From the NCBI RefSeq assembly GCF_004027225.2, contig NC_044277.2, forward strand, positions 94,500,283-94,564,282: a stretch of DNA of 64,000 nt, read 5' to 3'. The DNA is from Strigops habroptila. Lineage: Eukaryota; Chordata; Aves; Psittaciformes; Psittacidae. Below are positions 17,213-31,300 of this stretch, in pieces (the stretch's first letter is position 1; each line of letters begins with the position of its first letter). The translations under genes and the position numbers were made by a program. The notes under the pieces are model-generated. The model saw only the letters and a list, made by a program, of their open reading frames with translations, was not told the DNA's origin and did no database searches.

Positions 17213-20200
17213 ATAAGATTTTGGTTACTCTTATTACAGTCCCTTGAATCTAAATCGAATAGATGCCACTATTTTGACATACTAATATGCCACCAGTCAT
17301 TTTGTATGCAAGTCTCCTATGCTTGATCAAACATTTTACCACAAGATAAAGGCTTTGTGGATCAGACTGCCTTTCCCTGCCTTCAGGATATGATTATTTG
17401 CATAATTCTTTATTTCATTTATTAATATTTAAAATAGATTTTTGGGAGCTGTTTTATTTCCATTTAGTTAATACAGTTTTGAAGCCTCAGAAACTCTCTC
17501 CTGGTTTCTAACCTCACTTATAGTGAGGTTAGTCAATTTCCTTTTTTTTTTTCTTAAGTTACCTTTTAAACAGCTGTTGTGTGACTCCCACTGCCTGTCC
17601 TCTCTGTAATAAAACTCCTTAAGAAACTACATTTACCTGTTCTACTAGATATTAACATTTTTAACTTAAATAGGCAAAAATTAGCTCCAGCTAGTGCACA
17701 AGGTTTTTTTTGGCATGTCACTCTGGGTAATGCTTGTCCATTTGTATGCTAAGCTGGCAAAGTTAACTTGGGTGCTAGTGAGAGAGGCTTTTGATGCTAG
17801 TAACACTGATCCAATACCAGTGAAGATAGACAGTAAGTCTTACTGAGAAGTATGTCAATATCTAGTACTTAATTTTGTTTGCAGTAACTGGCAGATTGCA
17901 CTGTTACCTCTTGTCACCAAGATCAAGGAAATGTTCTAACAGGCTACTGTTCTTGCAGCCTATCCATTTCTGAGACACAGGTGGTTCTAGACATCTCTTA
18001 TGCTTTTATGGTTATGTCACAACATAAACAGCAGTTTAAATGGTATTCACTTTTTTTACTGTTTTTACTGTTCTAAATCAATCAGACATGTTGGGAGTTG
18101 GTTAATCCTGTAAGTAAAATAAGTTCCATCCTTTGACCTGGCATTGAAGTTACTGTCTCACTGTGATGGGCAGTCATAAGTGTAACCGGTCATGCCCTTT
18201 GTTCTAGCCCTACTGCTTGTGGAAGGATTGAGCTATTTTAAAGGAGAACATTTTAAGTATGGTCTTCAGAAGTTCTAAGTGCTTGCTTGAAGTGTTTTCA
18301 ATGTCAAAACTCTCTGCCTCAGACCTTCCAAGACATGAGAAGTGGGTGGTTTATCTACTTTATCAGTGAATGCTGAAACTACTTCACACAACTGGCATTA
18401 AGTTGTTTAGGAATCGCTAATTACCTGCTGTTGCACAAGTCCAGAAGCTTGCATGAGCCTACTTAAAGGGGAGGGGAAGGCTGTTGCTGTGACCAAAATG
18501 TACAATGCAGGAACAAACAGGCAGATGCCATTCTTCAATAAAGATGATCTCATCAGCATATTCAGCAGCCAGTATTTTCTTGTAAGAGTCAAGGATGAAA
18601 GTAAGAGGTACCATGTAGACTGTGACACCATGTATCCAAACACACTCAGTGTTGCTTTTATGGGTATGTTTTTTCCTTACAGAAAGACACTTGTAACTCA
18701 TAGTACCTTTTATTATGATTTAGCACAAACTTCACACACACTGATGCATGGATTTTTCTTTGCCAGTTCTGAAACAGGCAGCATAACCTACCCCTAGCTA
18801 ACAGCAGTATTTTGGGTTATATTGCACACTAGTATCTCTGATTACTGCAGTGATTAGACTTACAAATACTCAAATGTTGTATTTGCTATAGAATAAGCCA
18901 CGAAACTTGCAAAATAACCACATCTGGCATGACAGCTGGTGAATATTTACACACAGCCAATTAAACCAAGCAAGGACAAGCACCACATGAAAACTCATAC
19001 TGTAAACTACAGTAATTTTTCTCTGCTCTCGATGTACTGATTTATGTTACCTCTCTGAAAAAGAAGACACTGGTTTGCTTTTGTCAGTAGGAAGGAACAT
19101 AAAAGCAATGCTTTTATGTTAGAGTACAGACATAAGCTATGGTATACAACTTATCTCTATTAGCCTGACGTGAGTGTTGAGTCCAATACAGAATACCATG
19201 TCTAAAAGAGTACCTGACAAGTTCCTAGAACGAAAGACAAAACTTTATTAGTAGTTACATAAATGTAGTAATTTTAGCTGAGAAATGGTTCCAGTTACAA
19301 TACATTATTATTTGCAATAAATAGCATTTTTTAGAAACAGACTCCTAACATAAATTCTGTAATAGCTCACCCATCCACCTAACAAGGAGAAGCACTTCCA
19401 TACAGGGACAAACTACTGATGTGCAGCTCATCTGCACTTCATTCATAGCCTTTGCAAAAGAAAGAAAAGTTATTTGCCTTTTCTTCCTTTTTTGAAGTGT
19501 ATTTCTAGGGTTCACTCCCTTGCCTTGGGGAGTTCAGGACCTAAAAGTTATGTGAAATGGGTTCTCCTTTGCTGCAGAAGTATGGGATTAGTATTGTAGT
19601 TAGTGATCAATGACAAGCAGCAGATAATCTTAAGAAATTAATTCACCTCTCTATCCCATTTCCCTTCTTCTAGAAGAATGTTTACCTTTCTCAAACCTCA
19701 CATAAACAGCTCAGAAGACTAAAGCAGCTGTCACTTTATTACCACCACCTGAAAGCTCCAGCTGACTACTGCCCATTATTAGTATATTGAGGGGCAAAAT
19801 AAGTTTCACTTAGGCTTAGAACAGGAATAGAACTAAGAACACAAGTTATTTCAAGAACATTAGATCTGTCAAAGGAAAATTTAAATTCAGCATAGAAAAC
19901 ACATGCATGTGCTCACTCTCCCTCCGGGAGCTGCACACACTCTTTTAAGTTCCTTGCATGTGTATGCACTTCTGTTTGCCCACAGGAGACCAAGAAAGAA
20001 AACTGGCATCATGAGAAAACAGCTGACAGCACAAGTGCTCAAACAGTACCTGTATCTGATGCATCTGACAGAAGGAGACTGCTAAGACTGTTTACCTAAA
20101 GGACACAGCTGCAAATGTGTTCTTACATGAAACGAGAATAATCTTTTGCTTCTCTCCCCAAATAAGCAATCTGTAATTAGACTGTTCACATTTTGCTGAA

Positions 20201-20661
20201 TTTCTCAGCAATCTACTCAGCTAACATGAAAGTTTGAACCGCAGGACAGAGAATCTGGATATGTATCTTGGCAGATTCACCAAGGTAAATTTTGTTTTGT
20301 ACTGCAGTAGCATTTTGGTTAAGAAAATTAAAAACACAGACCTATGACCCGTTTGCAGCATGGTAGTTCCATGCTGCGTACACGCTGTGCTGAGTACTGA
20401 ACCTGTTTAATGCCTCAGGCAGTAATGGTAAGGAATTTTTTTGGCAAAATATATTCCTTACTTAAAATGCAAAGACAGTCCTTTTGCAGAGAGGGACAAT
20501 CTCTGCTTGTGCATGGATCAGCATGAATAAATTGACACACAAGATGCAAATGAAAATCCAGTGCTTACTCCAAGGCTATGAGGCACTTTATGTATCAGCA
20601 CACTGCCTTCAAAGAAAGGCAGTAACTTACCAGTGCCAAACTGAATGTATTCTTTATTTTC

Positions 20662-20745
20662 ACAGAATCGTAGAACAGTTTGGGTTGGAAAAGACCTTTA
20701 ATCGAGTCCAACTGTTAACCTAGCACAGCTATGTCCACCACACAC
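20662..20745 (-). mobile_element. CR1 LINE, 3' fragment
   Basis: The plus strand has cacagaatcgtagaacag, then 'gggttggaaaagacctttaa' and a diverged 'gagtccaac' block. This is the reverse complement of a CR1 3' end, with the element on the minus strand. Confidence 0.85.
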
Positions 20746-22090
20746 AACAAGCTATAGCTGGTCTCCACTGCTTTTCAGTGCAGATGAGACTGTTGGGAAT
20801 ATCCCCATCCCAATTTCACAAAGAATCTGCCAGCACTCTTTCTGTATATGAAGAAAACCAGTATGTGGAAGTAAACGTAAGGACTGAGAACCTCTTTCAA
20901 ACCCATCATAGCCCAAACCAGAACTGGCGTCAGAACTCTACCACCATGTTTGCACCTTGACAGCTAGTTTTCCAACCCTTTCATTCCAGCTGTGACCTGA
21001 CATGCTGCAAGAAAGCAACAGTTCTAGAAATAAAAATTATACTGAATCAAGATACAAGGCTTGCTATAATCTCTCCTAAATTCCTGACAAAATCATGCTT
21101 GGTCCAGTGACACAAATGTAATATCACAAATTCACAAACCCAAACTATTATTTTCAACTTCCGTGCAAGTTTCATAGTAAGAACAAGCCTGATCTTATAT
21201 AAGAGGAATGACCTCTCCTTCCAAGGAGGTGAAAAGATCAAACTAGTAGAATTAGAAGCAGCTCAAAACTTTAAACTATATTCAACTTTCAAAACATAAC
21301 TAAAACACCGTTAGCAACAAAGATGTCATCTACAGCATCTACAGCAACAAAGCATCATCTAGAGAACAGAATTTAGTAAGCAACTTCCACTTACTAAGGC
21401 CTTAGGCAATACGAAATTGGTCTTATCTTTCTGTATTGTTAAAGTGAGAAATACTTAGCCAAATCATGTGTACTTTCTCATGGCACATGAGCTTATCACC
21501 GATCCAAAGATCTGAACCCACAGTATGTGTGTGAGGAGGAATAGCTCAGGGAATTCTGCAGCATTGAGGAAAGCAGGTTTATGATTCCTGTCATTGTTTT
21601 ACTAGAGAATGTCTTTAGTTTGTTTTTAAATACGCCTGAATTTTAATTCCTTGAAAGAACAACCTACGAGGCTTCAGCACCAACTTTAGAAACATAAAAT
21701 AAACCCAAAACACAAGTGACTGACTTCACAAAACTGAAGGATGCTGCTGACTACACTGACATGTCCTAAAAGGTAAGTTTATAGATAAAGGCACACTGGA
21801 TACAGTATTTAGCAGAAGCATTAATAGCAGCATGGCCAATACAAGCTGTAGTTCCTTATACAACTTGTCTTTTGTTTAAAATGGATGTTTCCAGGAGTGT
21901 AATTCCTTCTAGAACATTTTGGGAATTTGTGCAGAATGGATTACGCCCAATATTCCATTTGAAAAAGAAAACAAAATTAGCGTTTTGAGTGGGCCTTAAT
22001 TTTCTTCAGGAATGCTTAAAAGTAAACACTGTATTATTATGTTAACACATCTGGAGCAGAAACTGAAAGACATCAAAAGCTGACCTTGCT

Positions 22091-24247
22091 TTTATTGACC
22101 AAGTTATTTAAAAATATATATACATTCACACACTCGAGAAGGGGGAAGGTGAGAGAAAGTAGGATTTTTTTGAATAAATAGCCTACAGCCCCCATACACG
22201 TAGAGTTAAAACTTGGCTTCTGAAGAAAGCGAATCACGCCATTTATACTGTGTCTTGCTGGTGGGTATGAGAAAAAACATGGAAAACTCCTGCATTAGCC
22301 CTTTTTAGCTTTTCACAGCCTCTCCCATCACTATGACTCCTTCAGCCACACTCAGCTCCCCAGGGAAATGCAGGGCTGGGCACAGGATAGATACTCTTCA
22401 GTGCAGCATTAATAGCCTTAGGGACTTCTGCTGGCTGCATTTGAGAATCAAAAGTATGAAACCAGTTATGAGCATGCCATATTGCTGCAACTTTTGACTA
22501 CCAATTCCTTCCAACCTAGACAGTTCCTCTGACTTTTGCCCAACTCTATTAACAAATGAAGCACAGAAGCCACAGCGTTCAACCCAACTAATCTGTTGTG
22601 TCAGGCTTCTACGAAAGGATGGAGAAAGACCCAAAATTCTTTACCAAATTATTCCTTATGATGGAGGTGAGCTATGCCCCCTACCTGACCCTTCTCATCT
22701 GCTCCCCATGATCTCTATACTGTTCCACCCTTCTCTGTTAATGGATTCTCCACCACCAGATTTAATTAAAAAGAGTTAAAACAAAAAAAGACCGCGTGTC
22801 CAAATTGCTCCCAGAGGAATGTTTTCTCCATCAGAATACACCATTCCTCCAGCTCAGCCCAAGACTCCAGCATGTCAGTAAAGGAGCCCTAGGAAAGGCT
22901 GACATCGTGGCCACACAGTTCCACTGACACATGCCCCTACAAGTGAGGCTTAGGTACAAAAGCCAGGTATTCAGTTTGAGATTTCAAGAACAGTATTGGG
23001 AGCATGGCTTTAAAGCCTAACAAGCACGCTGTAAAGAAATTATCCAGATTGTGAACATCGGAACTCCAACATACCTACTCTTCCCAAGCACCTAAAGGGA
23101 TATCTTTAGGCCAACACATCTAGTTGCTGCATAGCCACAGAGGAAAAAGTAAAACAATCTAATGTTCAAACTAAAACCTTTCCCAGTACCAATTCCCATG
23201 GCAATGAACGCAGGCGTTGAACCTTCTGCTCCACATAGGGTGTTTCACCACAAGCACTTCGGCACACAAACGGCTGGCACATTCTTTAATTGAGCACTGA
23301 GGTTGACAGATGGAACTCATCTCAGCTGATGGTTCAGCCTTAGAAGGTCCAGAACTCCTTAGAAGTATTTTCTAAGCAAAAGGTTGTTTGGAATGCTCAA
23401 AATGCTTCTGAGGGTACTTCACACAGAGTCCTCCCTGCCTTTCTGTTACTGTTTCCTAGCTGGATGTGACAGACACCAGAGAGCCAAAGCACCTTCATCA
23501 TTACAGAAGCAACCTGGACAGCTGCACTTCTCTGCAGGTACCATATTTTCTGTGTAAATACAGAGAACATTGCATCCTACAGGACACAGATGTATCACAT
23601 TACAGCTGATTAAATGTACTAGTAAGTGTAAACTTTCTTTGAAAACATTTCCATTTGATGAGCACTACCCTAGAAAAGGAAGTCACAAGCACAGTCAGAT
23701 ATAAATACAACGCACTAAAAATGCTCTGTCTTTGTGTTCTCAACCTAAACTGAAAATGAAGATGGAGCCTGTGATCACATATTGCTCTCTATAGTTGTAA
23801 GGGAATTTACCTATATTGGCTTTTGCTGGTTTAGGTCAGCATCATAATCACACTGCTTCTCTGAGAGAAAAAGACAGGAGCACGGTACATGAATCTTTAT
23901 GCATCTCAGTTACCATTGTTAGTTCCACAGCAGCCCTGGCTAGTTTGTAGCAGTGATATAGGTAAAAGGGCCTTCTGAAGTTCAAACAAACATTTTGCAT
24001 GGAACATGCAAGAAGTAAGATGTGCTCTTCTTTGTTCCTATAATGGTGACAAGAGGAGTTAGCTGACCATCTAGTCCTTCCTCCTTCCTTCCCATAACTG
24101 TGCCAGAAATTTTCCCTTTCAATCCCCTTCAATTTTCCCTTGCAATTAGTTGGTATTTTAGGAAGCTTTTGGTTCTGGAAAAACAGGTGGGCCAACATGT
24201 TTCAGATGTGTTGGACCAGTGTGTTCTGTGCTTTTACCGTCATTCAG
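22091..24247 (-). other. KIAA0319: Probable KIAA0319 3' UTR
   Basis: This is minus-strand sequence after the KIAA0319 stop codon. The first canonical minus-strand AATAAA I noted is at 22091-22096, giving a 3' UTR of about 2.15 kb. ATTAAA variants occur earlier, for example near 23286 and 22760. No coding feature is seen. Confidence 0.45.
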
Positions 24248-25367
24248 TTATCTGTCTTTGGAGCTGTAGTTGAAGGAAACCCCATTTCTGATGGATCCAT
24301 TCATGAGGGTTTTAGGATTCTCTCTTTCAATCTTTTCTCTGCTGAAGATAGTGTCCTGGTCACTGTCAAACTCTGATTCAGAGACCATCAGACTGGAGTT
24401 GTGTTCTGTACTTCTGTGCTTTATACCTGACAATAAAAAAGTAAAACAAGCTCATTAGAAAGGTTTAACTTTTTACATAACTAACCATCCTCTCTTCTGC
24501 TGTGATATGAAATACAAGTGAAAACATTCTCTGCAATCCAGCATAATAGTGTGCACCACTGCCACCACCAACATAAAAACTGGCCTAGGAGTTATCATAT
24601 GCTGTCAGACAGATACTCTTTTGACTTCACTGCAGGCCCATCAGTCTATGGCTCTGAAATGTGAGTATATGCATTAAATTTGAACCAATTAGGTATCTTG
24701 GTACATAGCCTATGTACTTTTCATAGCTTGAATCTGGAAGTTAGCCTGTCCACTGAACTATCTGATTAACACAAGCAGCAATGAAAGGTCATGGTTTCTA
24801 CAGAAATACTGTCTGTCTTTCTAGGACAGCAGTTTCTCAGGATGATTTTATTTCCCCTGCTGAAAAATGAAACTCTGGTAAATAAAATATATATGTGAAA
24901 AGAGGATAGCAGCTGAAGTCTGCTGATATTCAACAGGGCACTTCTGGGCCAGGAAGGAACTGCTGCACAGCAATAGAAACAACTCCAAATTAAAGTGTGT
25001 TCAGGGGGGGAGGGGGTTACATGGAGAAAGTCTGTAGGACAATTAGATGCTCTAAATCAATATTAACAAAGAAGCCCAGAGCAGTGGCTGAGTCCAAAGC
25101 CTCATGAAAGACATGAAGTGTATACTCCCTCAATCATTTCATTCTCCATGCTTGCCTCTGCCATTCCCAGATTTGTAGGCCAGTTTCTGGGCTCCTCCTG
25201 ACTGCAGGTGTCAATTCAAATACACTACCTGTAAGCTTGGTGGATGAGTTCGCAGCTGAAACAGATAGCACTTACCATATTTGGGTCGTAGTTCCATTCT
25301 CTCCTGCTCATCTATGTTATCTAGGATGGTATATTTTGTTTTCTTTCTTATCTTTGTCCTCTTTCTG
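24248..25367 (-). CDS. KIAA0319: KIAA0319 cytoplasmic tail exons with YxxPhi endocytosis motif
   Basis: Exon 25276-25367 encodes a basic stop-transfer run ([11 protein letters not shown]) followed directly by YTIL at Tyr1001. This is a YxxPhi clathrin/AP-2 sorting motif and matches the tyrosine near 995 shown to drive endocytosis of human KIAA0319. The last exon, 24248-24426, encodes a Ser/Asp/Glu-rich tail ([10 protein letters not shown]) ending in SSKDR. It is strongly conserved with human, which suggests functional constraint on the tail. Confidence 0.93.
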
Positions 25368-28300
25368 CTAAAAGAAATGTACCAGAAAGACATTTGGTTC
25401 TCATGTACACACATAAATCTGCTGCTTCTCCCTTTCAACAAACATAACTACATACCCCAATATACAGAACCTCACTGTACTTTCTCACCTCCATTTAAAG
25501 AGTTGTCCCAGTTTATACCTGTATAAAGCAGCTGTAAAATTATACTCTCTGGTCTGGATTGTTTTTCTCTCTGATATAGAGAGATTTAGAAAGCAAGAAA
25601 GATTGACTTGCTTTCCTAGGCCACAGAGTTCAGTTTGTTCAATGTCAATACAGTAACTAGACACAAGGTAGACATACATTGATTTGTTTCCAAATAAAAT
25701 TTCTGTAAGAATTGGTTAGGTGTTCCCACCCCTACTTTTCTTTTTAACTGAGAAAATTTAATTGGTGCTTGTCTGGTTATGCTTACAAAGACAACCAGAC
25801 AAAAATGGTAGATGGCTCTCTCATATATATATATCCAGGGACAAAGCCATACTGGTTTGTAGGCAAATCCCCACTTGTTCTTTCTTCATTTAAATCCTCT
25901 CTCAACATCTATTTCCACAGTGCTGCAAAGATAATGATGTCTATGTTAAGCATCAGCTATTTGCAGGAGTTAACTCATCTGCTCTTTAATACAGAAGAAA
26001 AAGTCCTGGAGATAAAGGAACAGACAAGGAACTGTTTGTTGTACTGGATCAAGAGGGAACAATGGATTTCAGGATAGGAATAAAGAAACTCATGCATGAA
26101 ACCAAGGGCACCTCCCTCAAAGATGCTCACACTTCTGGTATTTTTCTGGTATTCTTTCTCATAGCTTTGGAGGGAGGTGGGTGAGTGGAACATGCCCTTT
26201 GTCAAGGCAAGAAGCACTGCCACCCAGATTGCACAGTTCACCGTGGAGAAGCCACCTACTGCTCAGCTGACATTACAGACACAGCCAGCCACTCAGCCTC
26301 CCCTCTACATGGTCTAGAAAAAGGGAGCTCATTTGGCAACTCGGCAATGGCTTTAAATGTCCAAAACTCCAGCCAAATCTTGGATTAGGGTATCTCTCTT
26401 TCCTGTAGCTTCCACAAGGCAAAGGGCATCTCTTGCCATTCTGTCCTGTGCAGCATTTCCTTCCTCTTTTTTTACACTTACCTGTACCAACCAGCCCTCA
26501 CCCTCTGGCACAAGCCACATGAGGACAAAGGACAGAAGCAGGTGAAATCATAGAATCATAGAATGGTTTGGATTGGAATGAACCTTAAAGGTCATCCAGT
26601 TCCAACCCCTCTGCCACAGACAGGGACACCTTCCACTAGACAAGGTTGTTCCAAGCCCCGTCCAACCCGGCCTCGAACACTTCCAGGGATGGGGTACCCA
26701 CAACTTTTCCATAAACAAATCCTTTCTCATCAAATCACACAAGCCTGTGAGGCTCCACCCTACACTGTGGGGATAGAATGGAAGACACTTCTGTTTAAAC
26801 CTTTCTACTAAGAACATTGTTCCTTCAACCATAAAAAGGAAACCAGTATCAACACTTATGCATTTCAAAGAGCATCCTTTACATACTGCAAAACCCTAGA
26901 AAAAAGTGAAAATCCAGAAATATTTTGACAGCCTTTCATTTTTGCTAACACCTGAACAAGCTATCTGTTTACTGGGCTTTTTAAGCAGCAGCAAGAACAC
27001 TTCCTCTAGTGACAGAACTTGCAGGGGCTTGTCACTTGAAAGAGAATTTATCAGCTCAGTATAAAAGACTAGGGAGGAGGACAGAGAGGAAGATGACATA
27101 CAGTAGCAGGCAAAATTGTTTAAGAAAAGAGTGACTGACATCTCTGGAGTACTCCCTGCCTGTCAGCCAGATGTACCCCCATGTCCACTCTTCCTGTCTA
27201 AGGGAAACACCAGGTTGGGAGCAGCTCCCTTCCGATGGCCTAGAATACTCCTACGACAGTGACCTTCAGGGTGTGCCTCTTTTTTTTTCTTTTTAGCATG
27301 GAGTACCTGGAAGAATCAGTGGGAGACCATGAAGATCTGCAGTATACTCTCAACATTTTAACATAAATTATCTCTTAATATGAAGGATACTCCAATATCG
27401 GCTTTTTGGCTTTCAAAATGTAGAAGAGCACAGAGGCACAAATGGACACTCCTTTTTTCAATAAAAGTGCATCTATAAAGAAACAGGTACTGGAAGCTCC
27501 TCACATGCCTGAAAAGAGTTTAGTGCTAAGGACTGGATTAAAATGCGGCAGTTGTGTGCAGTTTTTGCATATACCCCATCAAAAAGAAACACAAATCACA
27601 TACCTTTTGCAGCAGCAGATGCAGAACCAGGCAAGCCCTACCATGACCACAATCAAAATAAAAACAGATACAGTGACATAGAGTATACTCCACTCTGAAA
27701 AAAGAAATACAACAGTACTTTGTAAAATAATATGAATGGGATAATTTCTAATACAAGCCTATTAAAATAGCCAATCCTGAGGAATGAGGAGTGGCAACAG
27801 GAATTTAGGAGAACTTAGCACCTTCATATTCTCAGAAGAATCTCTAAAAATTCTTAAGCTTCTAGACCAAAACTGCCTGTTTGAAAATCTTCTTCCACTT
27901 CAATACCTTTTACCATTTCAAGATACCTGAATGTCTGTGTGGGAATTGAAAGTCAAGAGGGAATGGTTAGCACCTCAGTTGTCATTTTCTAATTGAAATA
28001 AACATAGGTGTATTCTAGGGCTGGCATTTCTAGTAGTGCTTTAAAAGAGCAGCTGATTAGAGATAGATCCTTCTACCTGTATGGTTACATTTGTAAATCC
28101 ACGAAAACATGAGAAGGATACAGAGAGATGTGCAAGAATGTGTACTCCATCATACATATACTCACTATTTCAGTGTTGTTGTTATACTACAGAAGAACAC
28201 AGCATTAGGGCAGGGCTGCAGGAGGTCCCAGCCTCAGGCTTAAAACTGACTGTCCCCTTTTGGCTGGTCAATTAGTCTTCACTCATCGACAGACACATGG

Positions 28301-31300
28301 CCCATGGTTACTTTATGGCTTGTAGCAAGCTCCTCATAAATGTTTATAGATTTACTTGAAGACTTGTGTATTGCTCAGCAAATGTCTCCAAGCCTGCACA
28401 GTACTAAGAGTACTTTATTTCAACTTAAGTAGAAGACCAATTTAGTTAAATTAGAACTATTAAATATTTGAAATAGAGAGGCTTAGCTGATATGTTAGGT
28501 GTGCCACAGAATACAGACACAGAATACAGATTAAGCTGGTGAAACTAAATTTAATTTCCCAAGTGCAACAGGCAAACTGAAAGAAACAGTGAAATTAATC
28601 ATTCTAAAAAGCTGAGGTATTAAAGGTGACTACACTGGTTAGCCCAGAACACTGGTGTTTTCTTTCCTTAGGTCAGATCATACTTCTGGCACAGAAGCAT
28701 CAACCACCCACTAAAACAATTTAAGTTGTTGCCTCTTTTACAGCTTTGCAACAACCAGATGAATACTACTCAAAACGCTCTGCAATGTCCACACTATTCA
28801 ACAACCCTTCCAACTGGCTCCAAATTGTTGCAAAATATCTCTCCTATGACAAAGTTCTCATGTTTTTTTTCCTCAAATAATGGTACTTTTAATAATTTAA
28901 GCTTTTAGAATATTTTAACTATGGGCTACTACTGTCAAGACATTATAATTTCATGACATTTTTCAAATATCTTTATATAGAGAGATATTGCTTGGCTGGA
29001 AAACAGAGACTGTGTTAGTCTTCCAAAGTACTCCCCCTTCTGACAGCAAATAATCAATAGTCTCACAAGATAAGTTACTCTTGAAATACATTCTTTAACA
29101 GCCAAACTCACCACAATTACTCTCTCCATCACTTAGATAACGATGAATCAGATTTTCCATCCACAGCTGGTAGCAAATGCAGCGCTTTGTTATGGGGTCA
29201 CAGTGTCCATGTCCAGAGCATTTTAAAAGACAGGCTAAGAACAAAACCAAACATCAGGTCAGTTGTGTAATGGACAATTTGTCATGCATCCTCTTACTGT
29301 GAGGCTACATTGGTGGTAGAACATCTAGTTCATAACATTCTGTTGTTTTTTAAATCTCCCTTTCCTTTGATGTTACGTGCTAAGCAGATTTACAGTTCAG
29401 CAGACTGCAGGCTGTGAAGAATATACATCTTATGCATACAATATTGAAATTGTATGCAAGTCACGAACAGATTATTCTAACCAGGAATAAAAATGAGTTG
29501 AAGTTGTGGAATTGAGACCTGCTCCTTACTTTATGACATATTTGTAAGAACTTCTGAAGTACCTGAGAACTGAGGAATAACAGCATTCTCAGGTATTAGA
29601 AGAGAAGCATCATACCAATGAACCAGAGTGTACCTAGTATTTCAAAGCCAATTACAGCATCTGAGGCCAGAACGTTTACATGCCTCATAGGCTTATAAGT
29701 AGTAGCTATTGATAGATTAATGCATCATATCAGGCTAAAATGAAAAGTCATTCCTCTTAAAACTTAGAGTAGCAGATTTGCTACGTCAAGAAAAATGTTA
29801 ATACATGTTTTCAAGTGACTCTACACATTTCAGTAATCCAAGTACATTTACAATAGAAAAACAGTCCTTTTCAACAGGTAAATAAAGACAGTATTTACTA
29901 CAAAATCAATGAGTATTCTACTGCCAGAGCTAGCTCACTTTGTCCGCGACTGGATCATTATGTTCTGATTTTAAACCATGGAGAAATCATATCTGAGTAT
30001 CATAAAGGGTTCACATTACTAGTGAAGTTTAAAATAAGCTTAGAAGTTCAAGCATCTTTGGGGAAAAACAAAAAGTTCATTTTAAGAAACCCCAGAGGCC
30101 TGTCTACATTGCAAATATTAGAACAGTAGGTTATAACAGTGATCACCTGACCGTTTTGATTGATAACAGACAAGTTACATTACAAACCTATTACTGAACA
30201 CTGAAAGCCTGCAAGGAACCAGAAACATGAAACATTCTATAATATGGATATATTAAGTTTTTCCCATCTTCCAACAAAAGATGGTATAAGTCAGGTATCT
30301 TTATCCTCATTCCCCAGGCCTTCCTGATGCAGACCAGATTAAGACGTGCTTTTGCCTGCTGTTACAGATGATGTCTTTTAAAAGAACACAAGTAACTGGC
30401 AATAGTCTACCACAAATGAACAAGCATTTTAACATCATCTTTCGGAAAGCAACATACAAACCCAGACACCAGGTGGCAGACAGAAGGCCTTCACGCACTG
30501 CTTCCGCGTCCTGTGCTAGCCAGATGCCTGCAAAGTTCTGAAATGAGCAAGTACAATCCTCAACATACCAGCCGTGTCAACCCTCAGGACTTTAAAAAGC
30601 AGGAAGTCAGCCTTCTCTTTCAACAGCTGCACATGCAGAGTTCGTGAGACATCTGATGCCTTGATCACCTTGGAAGGATGCCCGTTCTGCACGTAGAACA
30701 CAACTGCAGTGCTGCAGAAAGAACAGCTAAGATCACGACTGCTGTCAAAGATCACTTTTGTCAGGCATTAGTTTACAGCCTTTGGTTTTGTTTGTTTCTG
30801 GAAAACAAATGTCACCCCTGATAAAGATTAGGGAACTCTGTCCATGGATCAATCAGCTCCATTCAAATGCCATGGACTTCATTCTGAGCCAGGAGACAAG
30901 CAGTTCTCTGGCTTCTCAGTTTCACAGACAAAAGGTGAGAACAACAGCAAATACAATTCCCTCCTTGGTCTTCCTGACTCTTGCTTGAAGAGAAGTATGT
31001 ATACATTTGCTTTCCCCACTCTCATCTAGAACCTGTTCCAAAGCACTCTGAAGCAGTTTGAGTAACTTTAGGAAACTAAACTTCAGAGCGAGGTAGCCAG
31101 CAAGATCGTAGAAGAGGGGAATAAACCAGGTTTGATCACATACAGATGGAACCTTACTTTGAATACAAGCAATATTTGCTTCACTGTAAGAAAGTCTGTC
31201 TGTCTCCATCCAGCATTTGGGAAAAATAATAGCAGTGTATGGAACAAAGATCTTGAAATATATGCATGTGCTTTATTTAAAGGAATAAATAAACTATACA

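Larger units (their letters stand above)
17061..22090. other. Intergenic region between convergent ALDH5A1 and KIAA0319
   Basis: About 5 kb of AT-rich DNA has no exon I can support. It holds a 25-bp palindrome at 17508-17532 and CR1 scraps at 17182 and 20663. A pair of overlapping opposite-strand ORFs near 18407-18797 was considered and not accepted. Confidence 0.6.

Noticed and set aside
18407-18797. Overlapping ORFs on opposite strands, up to 114 codons
   Set aside because: They have no recognisable family, no splice context and no promoter. Both strands being open suggests chance, though conservation would be worth a quick check.
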